The notes under the pieces are model-generated. The model saw only the letters and a list, made by a program, of their open reading frames with translations. It ran no database searches and was not told the DNA's origin. DNA of 64,000 nt, taken from contig JAPJBO010000192.1 in assembly GCA_030068145.1 (NCBI GenBank), positions 236,414 through 300,413 on the forward strand, written 5' to 3'. How positions within the stretch are numbered: position 1 is the first letter of the stretch; every line of letters starts with the position of its first letter. The stretch comes from Diplonema papillatum (Eukaryota; Euglenozoa; Diplonemea; Diplonemida; Diplonemidae). Positions 34,278 to 45,639 of this stretch are shown here, piece after piece. Both the position numbers and the translations under genes were made by a program.

Positions 34278-34678
34278 CAGTGCTCCCGCTAACCTCACTT
34301 TTAGTGAGGAAACCAAAAACCTGGGCTGGGCTTTTTTTTTCCCCCTCCCACTTTCGCGTTGGTGCAGGCTATTAGCATCTTTTTCCAGTTGGTCACTCAA
34401 ATCTTCTAAAGGGGTCCGGGGCTCCGCCCCCCGGCGAACGGTACGGTACATCCAGGTGGAGAAACCCGTTGGTCGCAATAAACGTGTGACCAACATACTG
34501 GTGGCACTGCTGCAGCCACGCCGAGCAGAGAGTAGACCGTGATGAAGTGCTTTGGCTGCACGATACCACCAACGGGAAAAAAGTGAGGAATTCCTCATGA
34601 GGAATTCCTCACCCTCTTTTTTCCAGCCTCTTTTTTTTTTGAGGAATTCCTCGCACTTTTTCGTTAGCGGGAGCACTG
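34278..34678. mobile_element. hAT-like MITE (segment B copy)
   Basis: Duplicate of the element at 25942, with the same CAGTGCTCCCGCTAAC termini and AGAGTGAA duplications and a shorter T run. It was carried by the segmental duplication, not by a new insertion. Confidence 0.8.
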
Positions 34679-34898
34679 CAGAGTGAAAGCTTTTTTTTCG
34701 TGGTCTGCATTCCGTTCAGGGTATTAGTTCAGAGGTTCCAGGGGTTTGCAGATTTTGACCGTTTGTGAGGGATGGTTCTGAGGCGGTTTAGTCAGCGCTT
34801 TCGTTTCGGTGGCTCGGGGCTGACACACCTCCGCAACTTTGTCCAAAAGTAACCGCGGCTCCAGCGTCCCGGCGCCTTCGCGCGCACCGTGTAAATAC

Positions 34899-35892
34899 CA
34901 CCCCCCCTAGGCATACTGTGCATACGAGTCGTATTCTCGTCTAAACTCGTATTGACGAGTTTAGACGAGTACAGGCTATTTTCACACGGTATTTGGCCTT
35001 CTGTGCTACTTTCTTTCACCAGAAGACCGGTACTGTTCCTCATTTCCTTCAGCTCTTGTATTCCAAGAATTCCTGCTCCCGAACTGCCGCTTTTCAGCCT
35101 ACGGTTTTCAGGGCGACGGTTGGATAATTTGAGGATGGCCGACCAGCCACACAAAGAAGACCAAGAAGATTCGCAACAGCATCGGCAAGATAGGCAAGAC
35201 GGGGGTCCGGTACACTTGAATGTCCACAAACCAGCAAAGTACCCCATCGCGACTTAGGTCAAGCATATGGAGGCGGTGCCGCGACGACCACGTGCTGTGC
35301 ACCTCGTTGAGAAGAGAGCGATTCTCAACCGAGAGATGAGAGCAGGGAAATGTTACAGGGAATGTTACAGGGAATGTTAACGAGGGTTTAGCACAAGACG
35401 GATTCACATGATTGGTCCCATGACAGCCCATAAGCAAGCACGCTCGGCAACCATGTTTCCCCAGTCACCCACGTATGTTCCGTCGATCAGGGACGCCAGT
35501 TTTCGGAAAGTATCAGGAATTTTTGGCCTCGCGAGTTCCTGACTAACGAACTGCACCAACAAAGCGTGACGGTCAGAATGTTGAAGTTGCTTGGGTGAGG
35601 GCGGCATTATTGATGTTGGCAGCATCGACATCAATTTTTTCACGGTGAAACGCTTCTGCAGCTGCATCACTTCCTCTTTGGTCGCGTTGCGTCTTTTATG
35701 GATCAGAACCAGCCCAGGAGGTTTTCCTCCGGACACAACATTTCTTAGCACACCAAAGAATATGTCCCAAAAATGACCTTGTGACGAAAATACCCCACCT
35801 TCAAAAAATTCTCGTCTAAACTCGTATGACGAGTTTAGACGAGAATCTGATACGAGAATACGACTCGTATGCACTGTATGCCTAGGGCAGTG
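34899..35892. mobile_element. Terminal-inverted-repeat element with hairpin ends (994 bp)
   Basis: The left end CACCCCCCCTAGGCATAC and the reverse complement of the right end, CACTGCCCTAGGCATAC, continue as inverted repeats through GTGCATACGAGTCGTATTC. Each end also holds its own hairpin (CTCGTCTAAACTCGT with ACGAGTTTAGACGAG). CACTG-type ends recall CACTA/EnSpm elements, but no target duplication is clear. A reverse frame (35404-35874) starts in the right terminus and encodes about 156 residues without a known domain. Confidence 0.55.
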
Positions 35893-36740
35893 AAGCTGGT
35901 AAACGTTGAGTAAACGCGTTTACTCCAAAATGAGTAAACTGGAGTTTTATGTCAGCTAAATCCGACTGAAGCCTTCGTGGGCTTCGCATTTCGACACAAA
36001 CAGGAGTAATTCTCGTTTTGTCCGGCGAGCGCTTTAGCGGAACTGATGCGAAAGCGAACACGAAGAGGACGGATGCGCGATGTCTAACCAACTAGGTGAT
36101 GCCCCACCTGCTGCATTGAGAACACTCGAGGACGCTCCGAGGCAAATGGGATGGGACACTTTCCCGTCGGGCGTGGGGGGTTATGGTTGCAAAAAGTGGC
36201 GCGAGGGTTGGCAAGGGGACTGTGTGTGGAGGGTGCAGTGGAAAACACATGGTGTTTGAGTAGCTCCCTCACGCAAGCACCACGTGCTAGAAGTTTAGCA
36301 CTCCTGCGATGCGCATTTCTGGAAGAAAGAACAGTCGGGGACCCGGAAGTACACCTACAGACCGTAAGAAGACGAAGGTATCCAGGATCTACACCAACGG
36401 GGTGTGACCCCCTAAGTCGTCAGGAGCAAACCCTGTAAGAAAGCTCCAGTATGACTCGGACGAAGAGGTGAGCCAGGCGGGCGACCCACACACACTGTCG
36501 ATAAGTGGATGAAGAAGTACGACGGCACGAAAGACCATCATGAACGACTGCTGAAGAAAGTTCCAGTGCGCGCTGGAAGCACACACCTGCCAAACGATAC
36601 TGGAAGGTGAGGAAAATACTCTGTCCGTCCGAAGAATGATCCTTTGTGCTGGCAAGCGTTCTGAGATGAGAACACAGCCGGCAGTGCTGCAGACGGCACC
36701 CAGCAGCCCGCTGAGCTGCAAGACCGCAAAGGGAAGGGGC
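35893..36740. other. Stretch with no recognisable gene
   Basis: Short ORFs on both strands lack domains. A small hairpin of GTAAACGCGTTTAC lies near 35911. Nothing else can be supported. Confidence 0.4.
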
Positions 36741-36744
36741 TGGA

Positions 36745-37105
36745 ATGCCTACAGTCTACAGTACAGGCTTTTCAGGGACTTCTGCGTACAATCTTAGCTG
36801 TTCCGCGTGCATTCTTGGTGTTTCCGTTTGTATTATTAGTGTTTCCGCGTGTATTTTTAGTGTTTCCGCGTGTATTCTTAGTGTTTCCACGTGTAGTTCT
36901 AGTGTTTCCGCTGGCATTTTTCGTGTTCCTGGAGGTATTATCAGTGATTCTGGATCTGCAACCTTATACAGATTCACCTTCTTTGAGACTGGAATATTGT
37001 TGCGATAGTGGGAAGTCATGCGGAATGCAGTACCACATTATTTTGCAACTGGGTGTCACCAAGTATTACAAAGCAGGTGGTTTGTTCTTCGCTTACACCA
37101 CCATG
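36745..37105. repeat. ~30-bp repeat (GTGTTTCCGCGTGTATT) and R2 piece
   Basis: About six imperfect 30-bp units of TTAGTGTTTCCGCGTGTATT type span 36810-36935. An R2 fragment (CTTTGAGACTGGAATATTG) follows at 36970-37085. Confidence 0.7.
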
Positions 37106-37109
37106 TGTT

Positions 37110-37370
37110 GTTAGAGTGCAAGTTCGCGTAGGGATCCGGGGTTTTATAGTCTCCGGGTGACCGTAGTCGTAAACCTTTAGGTTCCTTTAAGGTATATATA
37201 TTTGTGTGTGTATCTTTGCTGCCTATTGCCGACTATTCGACTTATTTTAGCGCGCACTCTTTTTTCCTATGTGCTTTGCCAAGTCCATGGCTTTTGTGAC
37301 CGACACCGAGTTCACGTTCGCGAGGACAGCGATCTCGGGCCCCCCACGTGCATACATGTTTAGCATTGAG
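37110..37370 (+). repeat. Dispersed family R4, longest copy
   Basis: Order of shared blocks: TTAGAGTGCAAGTTCGC, CCGGGGTTTTATAGTCTC, CCTATTGCCGACTATTCG, GTGACCGACACCGAG and TCGGGCCCCCCACGT. Matching blocks in the same order occur at 41885-42115 and partly at 1725-1930 and 44620-44870. Its class is unknown. Confidence 0.65.
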
Positions 37371-37789
37371 TTCTTCTAAGTACATGAACCACATGGATTA
37401 GCATGCAATGTTTAGCAGGGGTTGCCATGTAGCCCGTATCGGTCTAGTGTCCTGGTAGTTGTTGCCTTGGCGGCAGTCTGATTGTTGCCTGTGTCTTCTA
37501 CTACGTAGTTGTGTGCTAAAGGGACTTATGTAGCTGATAGTTTTTTTGAAAGGGCGGTAAATGTTGGGCTGTTCGTTTCTCTCACGTTGTTCTCACACTC
37601 AGGACTTTGACCTGTTGTGTTTGTGTGATTTGTCGTGTAGGGGTAGACCCGCATGACCTCACGTCTGTTCGGTAGCTACAGCACTTGGGATCCCTTCTGG
37701 TCTTTGTCGGGCAGCATCGTTGAGCATTTCCTTTCGAGCTGGCGCTTATGTAAAAAAAGGAGAGGGGGTTTGGGTAGGGTGCTTCATAC

Positions 37790-40360
37790 CTCTTGCGGGG
37801 ACTCCCTGCACGAGCTGTCGGTCCACCAGTAGCAGGAGGTCGTGCAATACTCCCGGGACTGGCGCTCAGCGCACGGGAGGAAGCAGATCGGATGCTCCTC
37901 GGTCAGGAACTCGACTTCGGCGTCGATGTTGGCGCAGTTGCCCGCCTCGATTTCGAACTTCTCGTCGCCTTCGAACAGGTTGCGGACGAAGAAGGTCGAC
38001 GTTGTGTTGACGGCGTCGGGGTGGAACACGGAGATGAAGTCCTGCAAGACTGCGTCGGGCTCAATGACGAATCGAACGAACTGGTCAGTATACTGCGCCG
38101 GCGTGTTGATTCTTCTGTCCAGGCGGTACATTTGCCTGTTGGCAATAAACTTGAATTGAGTGTCGTCGACGGTCAAGTTGTAGAAAGCGAGGGCCTCAGT
38201 CAGGTTCGGGTACAACCCCGACACATAGGAGTTGTCAAAGAGCACGTCGACGTCAGCCAGCGCCCTGCGAAACACTGCGTCACCGTGGTACAAGTAGGTA
38301 CCGCCCTCAAACTTCGACGCCTCAGTAACGATGGAGCTGGCGTCATCGAAGGCGAGGTTGTTTCCACCGGCGTCGTGGAACGTAATCCTTTCATGCTCAG
38401 CCTTGTTCGCCAAGTACCCTTCCTTGAAGTCCGGCCCAGGGGTGGCCGGCTTGTAGATCCCCCTGACCAACGCGACGTTCGGTCTTTTTCCCGACAACGC
38501 GGCCGCGGCCATGCCGCGCTCGCGGATGCACAAGTACTTCGCGGCGACAGTGTCGACCACAGTACTCGCCCTCGCTTCCTTGTTGTGGAACAGCGCAATG
38601 TACCCGACCCACTCCAGCCTGTTCAACGGCCCCGGGTCCGCTGTCGCGCTAGAGTACGCGCTGTTGTCGCAGCCGGCTGCGCCGAACATCACGTCCAGGG
38701 CCCCGGCATCTGCGCATGAAATCGACCACGACGACACCATATCTCCTTCTTCGATGCCCTTGAGGACGCACTCCGATGGGGTAACGGTCGTGATTTTGAC
38801 GTGGCCCAGCACACCCAACAGCGCGGCTATCCCGACCTCAGGGGTTGCCTGGTATGCAGACGTCTCGATCGGGATGGTGAACCGCCTGGTCCCGACGTAC
38901 GCGCTCGGTGCAACTGCTTCAGTGCCCCGTTGGACGAGCACGTACTGCTCCCCGGTGGACAGCGATCGGACCATTTTCCAAGTGAGGTGGTACGACACGG
39001 TGAACAGGGCCGCGTACCGCGTCTCGAACTTATCCGGAAAGTAGTCGGTCAACCTCTCGTACGCGACGGCGCCGGTAGGATTCTCGGACACCTTCTCCAC
39101 CAATGAGCTCGTCAGCACGTGCCTGATTGAGTGGGGATCCGTCGGCCGCGACACTCCCATTCCGCACGTCTCCGCATCCGCCGACACTTCGATGGGCAAC
39201 TCGTCGACTCTGCGGAGGAACATCAAGTCAACACCGCCATCCTTGCTGGGCGAGCTCCACGGGGCCAACTTCCTTGTCGCTTTGATCGCGTCGGACAGCA
39301 CCAAGTCGGGCGCTGCCGCCGTGTACGCGTCGAAGTACGCAGCGGTCAACCCTTGGGTGCTGCTCTTGTGCCTGTCCGTTTGGTACACCCGCGCCGTGCC
39401 GTTGTCGTAAAACAGGTACTCCGTCACGTTTTCGACCGAAAGCTTCTCCAGGGCAGCGGTCAGGTCGAGGTGGGCCCCTCCGATGACGACGGCGGAAGCG
39501 GTGCGCAGCGCCGCGTCCAGCTGATCGAACGTGACCGTCTGAGAGAAGTCGGTGATCGTCAGCTTCGCGTCGCTGAGGATGTTCCGGAAGTACACGTCGC
39601 CGAGCATCGTCGCCTCGCCGGCTGCCTCGTCTATGGAGTCGATCCACACAACGTTCAGCTCGTCCCACGTGTTCTCGCTCTGGAGGTCGTACGTGATCTT
39701 CACACGTTCGATCATGTAGTTCGCAAGCGACTCCTGGTTGTAGAAAAGCGACGCGAATTCGACCCACCACGCGCGTGCCATAGGTTCCTGCTCATGGGTC
39801 AACCCGGTCCGCACGAATTTGGTGTAGCCTGCGTCGGTGACCAGCGGAGTGGTGTCCGTGAAGAACGCGTCGATTTCGTTAAGCTGCGCTGTGTCCGTCG
39901 TCGACGCAGCCCCGGGGTTGTTCGATTGGACGCAGGGAGAGACGGAGGCGAGCTCAGTGTACTTCACTGTCTTCTCGACTTCGATCTCCTCGAGCATGCT
40001 GAGGAACAGTGCGCCGCCGACGGAGACCTTCTGGAGGGGGATCTCGAACCTCGAGCACGGCACGTCCGCGGTGGTCTCACACACTGGAATGAAGGCCGTC
40101 GCGTTGGCCGCTGCGTCGGGGTCTGTGAAGCACTGCACCAGCTGGTACAGGCTCTTCACGCCGTTGATGTCGACGGTGACGTTCTTGTACACCAGTCCGT
40201 AGCTCACGGAAAACAGCGCGCTGCCGGTCCCGGCCGTTTTCTGCGCGAAGTAGTCCTCGGCCTCGTTGAAGGCACCGCTCGTGCAGGTCCTCGCTGCGTC
40301 TTGCGCGGCTACGAGCCCGAAGGCCGCGCTCACAGCGAGAGCGACAGCGACCGTCCGCAT
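37790..40360 (-). CDS. Secreted protein with two periplasmic-binding-protein-like halves
   Basis: The ATG at 40360 starts a clear signal peptide (MRTVAVALAVSAAFGLVAA, then Q). The roughly 855-residue exon has two related halves. The first has GSALFSVSYGLVYKNVTV and FEIPLQKVSVGGALFLSMLE. The second has FTVSYHLTWKMVRSL, YVLVQRGTEAV, FTIPIET and TPEVGIAALLGVLGHVKI. This pattern resembles type III (Fe/vitamin B12-like, helical-backbone) substrate-binding proteins found as secreted proteins in fungi and protists, so metal or cofactor binding outside the cell is possible but inferred. A Cys-rich tail (CFLPCAERQSREYCTTSCYWW) closes the exon. AAGAG|GTATGA forms a good donor right at the end, so a further 3' exon, perhaps a membrane anchor, may lie to the left. 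The unspliced stop is at 37784. Confidence 0.7.
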
Positions 40361-40377
40361 TGTTCGGTTCCTTTTGC

Positions 40378-40565
40378 AAATTATCCTATTTACTGTGTTC
40401 GTGGCTTCGCGGCGATATCTTTCTTTGCAAGTTTGCTTACAACGCAAAGCACTGGGAACTTTCAAGTACGTGGACCACGTGGATCAGCATGCACTGCAGT
40501 TAAGCAGCGCTGCAAATTATCCTATCGACTGGGTTCGTGTTTTCCGTCGATATGCCTTGCGTTCA
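40378..40565. repeat. Duplicated 5' flank of the secreted-protein gene
   Basis: AATTATCCTAT...GTTCGTG...CG...CGATAT at 40378-40425 is repeated, diverged, at 40513-40560. The CACGTGGATCAGCATGCA block at 40478 recurs near 37390, on the other side of the gene. Confidence 0.55.
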
Positions 40566-40802
40566 GCATGCTGAACGTCCTGATTTCACACCTGAATTTT
40601 CTTACTACTGATTCGGATCCAGATGTCGAATCCGGACTCATTTGGTATGTGGGTTTCTGTGTATAGCCCAAGGAATGCGTGCGGGTTTCTCCTAAGAAGG
40701 TGTCAAGGAACCCCAAGACCCAGAATCACTGTGAAATGTGCTGAGGGGCACCTGAATCACTACGCGACCCATAGACTGTTCAAATTCAGAGTTCTTGTAC
40801 AC

Positions 40803-41103
40803 ATGCTGGATACCAGGGAAAGCCTGCTACACGGGAGCCAAGCTTCACGTGGTCGGCGGTACTGCAGAGCCACGGGTCTACGGGTCAAGTGGCTACCGAT
40901 TTCCCAAACTAAAGCATCAAGGCGTGGCGCACCTTGGGGCTTGGCGCTCGCGCTGAACACCAGCTCGTCGAGACGGTCAGCCGCAGGGCAGAGCGGACGG
41001 GGTTGTGGCACTGTGCTGCCTCCGACTCAAGCTTTGCAAGCTGTGGTTGACCGTTACGTTCCTGGACCAGGAGCGGCCTTTTTCTTCTTTTCTATTTTTT
41101 GCA
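40803..41103 (+). mobile_element. TTC-tailed retroposon family R3, copy 1
   Basis: The element begins TACCAGGGAAAGCCTGC, contains GGTCAAGTGGCTACCGATTT and ends in a pyrimidine run after CAGGAGCGGCC. TCTTGTACAC flanks it on both sides (40793-40802 and 41104-41113), a 10-bp target duplication that extends imperfectly. Confidence 0.75.
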
Positions 41104-41324
41104 TCTTGTACACGTACTGAAATCAGTACGTGCTATCTTTTCTGCAGATTCATCTGGGGAATCCACCGCAGTGCCGGGGATTCCGGTCGGCAGGTCGGCA
41201 GATCCTGCTGTTGCTTACCACCGCGACACCGAAGGGTTGAGGCCGGAGAGGAGGCAGAGGCAAAGGCATGCAACACTGGCAGGTGAGCCCCCTATGCTCT
41301 ATTTCTTTTTTGCCTGACCCTACG

Positions 41325-41636
41325 GTACCAGGGAACCGTACCGGTTTGGTACCAGGGAAAGCCTGCTACACGGGAGCCAAGCTTCACGTGTTCGGCGGTA
41401 CAGCAGAGCCCGTAGGCCCGTGTCAAGTGGCTACCGATTTCCCAAACTAATGCATCAAGGCGTGGCGCACCTTGGGGCTTGGCGCTCGCGCTCGTCGAGA
41501 CGGTCAGCCGCAGGGCAGAGCGGACGGGGTTGTAGCACTGTGCTGCCTCCGACTCAAGCTTTGCAAACTGTGTGGTTGACCGTCACGTTCCTGGACCAGG
41601 AGCGGCCTTTTTCTTTTTCTTTTTCTTCTTCTTCTT
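41325..41636 (+). mobile_element. TTC-tailed retroposon family R3, copy 2
   Basis: About 310 bp ending in (TTTTTC) and (TTC) repeats. It is flanked by perfect 12-bp duplications CCTGACCCTACG (41313-41324 and 41637-41648). Confidence 0.85.
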
Positions 41637-41648
41637 CCTGACCCTACG

Positions 41649-42115
41649 TACTGATTTTCAGTAGGTATTTAGCTCCAAGACAAAAAGAGCTGCGCAAGCC
41701 ATGGATGGCGAGGGTGGGGTTGCTAGAACGTGCTTGGAATGGACGTGTGCTCAACATCGCACTGGCCCCGTCGTCTGCGCCATCTTTCGGTCCTATGAGC
41801 CACGGACACGTAATGCGGACCATCATGCATCAGCGCGGGACCTTTCTGTCTGCAGACAGGACAGCGGTGTGACTGGCAGTCAGGCTTTTTTAGAGTTAAA
41901 GTTCGCTTGAAATTCCGGGGTTTTAGGGTCTCCGTGTGACTGTTCATGAATGGGTTCTCTTAGAGCAAGAAAGGGCGATGTGGTTACGGGTTGTATATTT
42001 AGTGCACGCTTTCGTTATGGGTTATGGCTAGCCATGTCCGGGACTGTTTGTGACCGACACCAAGTACATTCCTTCGTGGAGTGTAGTCTTGGGCCCCCCA
42101 CGTTCTACAAGTTTT
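41649..42115. repeat. Dispersed family R6 piece and R4 copy
   Basis: 41700-41880 (GAACGTGCTTGGAATGG, CGGTCCTATGAGCCACGG) recurs at 52815-53000 and in part at 55852-55915 and 62518-62570. 41885-42115 is an R4 copy. Confidence 0.65.
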
Positions 42116-42359
42116 TTGTCGGTCTTTTTCGTGTTGTCCGTTGAACTGCGCGAATCAAGGCACTTGGCGAGAGAGAAAAAAGGAAAGCCGCAAAACTACG
42201 CAAACAATCGCATGATCGAGCATGAATCGAGCAATGGGAACCGGTTAGAAACGGCGAGGAAAAAAGCACCACCCGGAACCGGCAGCAGCTTTTCTGGCAA
42301 CAACCGCCATCGATCCACGACACCTCGTTGTTGGGCGGTCGTAGCTGCACATTCACTAC

Positions 42360-43570
42360 ACCAACGTAGATACTAAGGCCATGGCTCTCATCACGAGGAA
42401 ACACCTGCCGTATGGCGTTGAAAACAAGAGGGTCGCCGTGATCGACAACGCCTCCGTTTCGCATATAGTATGTACATTCCCTGGACCAATCATGCCATGA
42501 ATCTCGCCACGAGGCAACAATGCCGTGCAAGGATGACGTTGAGAACAAGAGAGTCGCCTTGATCGACAACGCCTCCGTTTCGCATATAGTATGTACATTC
42601 ACTGGACCAATGTCGTATACTCATGCCATGAATCTCGCCACGAGCCGTGCAAGGATGACGTTGAGAACAAGAGGGTCGCCGTGATCGACAACGCCTCCGT
42701 TTCGCATATAGTATGTACATTCACTGGACCAATGTAGTATACTCGCCACGATGCAACACTGCCGTGCAAGAATGACGTTGAAGACAAGAGGGTCGCCGTG
42801 ATCCACGACGTCTTGTTGTTCCGCAATAGATCGATAGTCGAAGCGTATATCTACTACATCCATGTCCGGGCTCGTATCACGCGATCACCACTACCGTGCG
42901 CGAATGACGCAGAGAAGACAAGAAGATCGCCACACCCACCGAGCTGGTGATGACCGGTGTATTGTTGTTGTGGGTGCGTGGCGCCGCCGGCTGCTGAGGA
43001 ACTCGGGGCATCACAAGCCCGTGATCAGCAACTCTCTTTGCGGGGCAGATGGTAGCAGGTGTCCATCCGCAACACCATGTAGATACCATGGCATGGCTCT
43101 CGCCAGGTGACAACACCACGCTCGCGAATGGCGCAGAGAAGAAGAGAGCCTGGTAACGACTTTTACCCTTGCGGGGGCTGCTGAGGATGCTGAGTGGAAT
43201 CACGAGCCCACGGTCCACACCCTCGTTGCTGGGTGGATGGTAGTAGGTGGACATCCACTAAACCATAGCATGGCACCCACTGCGAGGCAACACTGCATGC
43301 GCGACAACGACGCAAACAATAAGGGGATCACCGCGCCGATTCGCCAGGCGCGTTGAGTCTGTTGATGACCCTCGTGCCCTTGTGGGGTGCGTCGATGTAC
43401 CGAACCTGTTGATGTGTTGCAAATGATAACACGGTAATCCAGTCGAGAGAATCGATCCCTTGTTATTCCATGCTTTATCATTCACGGCGAGCGCCTGCTT
43501 TGGGCATGCTGGTTTGTTCACAAGAACATCGGTGGTCGACCCGTATGCGTATGGTGGACGCGTAAGCGCT
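42360..43570. repeat. Degenerate ~120-bp tandem repeat
   Basis: Units of GCCGTGCAAGGATGACGTTG, AGGGTCGCCGTGATCGAC and CATATAGTATGTACATTC repeat four times at 42410-42800 and then grade into more diverged copies to about 43570 (CATGGCTCTCGCCAGG, ATGGCGCAGAGAAGA). ORFs inside are repeat by-products. Confidence 0.8.
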
Positions 43571-44620
43571 TTCATCCCGATGAAGAGATTACTTGCAAGG
43601 CACCATTACCACCGTTCCTAGATATCCTAGTCCTTGTCTAGACAGAACACTGCTTCAAAAATATGTCTTCGCTCTTTCGGTATCTTTTCAAAAACTGTTG
43701 CGTTGACGCATCCACACTTTCGTTGAGCAGGCCGAGTTTGGGCCCTCTCTTCAGGTTGTTCTTCTTCTTTTTCACCTGGTATGTCTTGAGTTAGGGATCT
43801 CCATGTGAAGCACGGACATGTAAACTGTGACAGTGGCATGATCTTCAGTTTGGTGTTGGTTCGCTCATTGCTCAGGTTTACATTTTGGAACACATTGCAA
43901 TGTCTCAAAAAAGATTAATATGGCGCTTTCTTTTGTTTGCGCGCACTAGCGGTACTCACCTGCTTTGGTAAGTTTCATGTAGTACGCTGGCAACTACTAG
44001 TTTTAGTACCAACAGTGCTTTGTTGAACGCTTACGCCCGCCACTAAACCCAGATTACCTGTGCTTCGTGTGGGCTACAGCACATTTAACCCCTTTGATCT
44101 TTCGCAACTGGCAGTCTCCTCAAGCTTTTCTACAAAGCAGGTGCTTATACAAAAAAGACAGGCGCTTCGTTTTGTTTGTGCGTGCCGATTGATCGTTTTC
44201 CCACTTGTATTTACCATGTGTGTATTCAGGTAAGGAATTCTGATCAACCCCCAAAACGCTGCCTACGTCTTTTTAGCCTGCACAATACATTGAGGGGCAA
44301 CCCACAAGATTGTTAGTACTAAAAAGAACTGCCTCTCAAGCATGCTGGATGTTGGCACCAAGTCTTCTCGAAGCAAAATAGAAATGGAGGGGTAAGAAGA
44401 TGCAAAAGCGTACCTTGTCTGCACCGGCGTATTCCATCCACACCTGGTGAACATTGTGCTCTGCGCTTCTCCGCTCGCTGAGATGGTGGGAGTTGAAGTG
44501 GGAGAGTTCGCAAAGAAAGAGCAGGAGGACAAATGGTTCCGTTTAGAACAAATGCCAAATGGCCGATTAAAACGAGTACACGCACGCATTTCCTTACACA
44601 GTTGTTCCTATTCAATGTGT
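43571..44620. other. Repeat-rich stretch without a supported gene
   Basis: 43920-43990 recurs at 52708-52795 (TTTTGTTTGCGCGCACTAGCG-type). 44020-44150 is an R2 copy with the end GTGCTTATACAAAAAAG. 44160-44335 recurs at 48497-48665. A reverse ORF at 43627-43908 is Glu/Arg-rich without a recognised domain. Confidence 0.5.
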
Positions 44621-44935
44621 AAGCTTGTTTAGGGATCCGGGTTTTTAAAGTCTCCGGGTGACCTTTGTCGTAAAGGTTCCTTGAAGGTGTGTGTGTGTGT
44701 GTCTTTGTTGCCTATTGCCCATTCGACTTGTTGTAGAGCGCTCTCATTTCCTGTGTGTCGTGTTACTTCCGGGGTGTTTACGACCGGTTCGCGTTCGGTG
44801 GGAAGGCGTTCTCGGTTCTATTTAGTTCAAAAAGTGTCTCGGCTCTTTTGTGCGCAGGCCGGGGTTTTCTTGTGTACGTTCAGGGGTTATTCTAATCCCC
44901 GAAACTCTGGAAAATCCCGGTTAAAAAATCTTTGA
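44621..44935 (+). repeat. Dispersed family R4, diverged copy
   Basis: CGGGTTTTTAAAGTCTCCGG, a (GT)n run and CCTATTGCCCATTCGAC follow the R4 order. Confidence 0.6.
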
Positions 44936-45535
44936 TATGGCCAGAAAAAATTTTTCCCCACGCTGCGCGTGGGAAAGCATGGATTGCTGAAGCAAGCAGT
45001 GTCCCACACAGTAGCGTCATTACGTTAGCACAGAGTCGACAGCGGCAGCACCACTAAAACCAAATGCGGCAAGCGACATCTCTTTAGTTTCAAAATCCTT
45101 TCGGGCCTGCGAGCTTCAGGATAGCAAACGATCCTCCAGTGACTGATTACTGGGTGTGATGGAAAACACAATCTGGCTGCTGCTTCTCCACTTTGTTGTA
45201 GCCTTCACTTGTCAGTCCCAGTGGGCACTACAGCGATGGCCTCAACGCCTTTCAACGAATCAGGGCGAAGCTCCTCACGACAGGCGCCCCCCAACACGCT
45301 AATCCCAACGCCCCTCATGCCCCATAGATATTTCTGGACCAAATTGCTGGCAGGCTGTGTACGCACAAAACAGCAACTACGACTCCAGGATCTGAGCCCT
45401 GGGTCCCTTGCCAAAAAGTTTTCACACCAGAAATCCCCATGGTTAAAAAATATTTTTTCACCGGCCTGTTTTCAGAATTTTTTTTTTTTTTGGTGAAAAA
45501 AATTTTTTCAACCATACAGGATAATCCCTGTGTAC
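44936..45535. other. Possible small inverted-repeat element
   Basis: ATGGTTAAAAAATATTTTTT at 45439 and its near-complement ending AACCAT at 45516 form a strong hairpin. A similar AGAAAAAATTTTTCCCC block sits at 44943. No target duplication was found, and no gene. Confidence 0.35.
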
Positions 45536-45639
45536 GTTACCCCTGTTTTCAGTGATTTAGCACAGCACACTGTCATCCGACGCTTTTTAGCGTTTATTGT
45601 GGTTTACAGGTTCGGTGTTTTAGGGTCTCCGGTTGACCA

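Larger units (their letters stand above)
27855..35760. repeat. Segmental duplication, copy B (7.9 kb)
   Basis: This is the second tandem copy. It starts at the same GGTCCATCCCCTC junction and is longer by about 1.3 kb because the 30-bp minisatellite is expanded. At its right end it continues through the end of a TIR element that copy A lacks. Confidence 0.95.

Noticed and set aside
39131-40666. 511-codon forward ORF opposite the secreted-protein gene
   Set aside because: It is a complement-frame artefact of high GC. The reverse frame has a signal peptide and coherent duplicated halves.
40793-41648. Two similar 300-bp sequences as LTRs of one retrotransposon
   Set aside because: Each copy has its own, different target duplication and a TTC tail, so they are two separate insertions.
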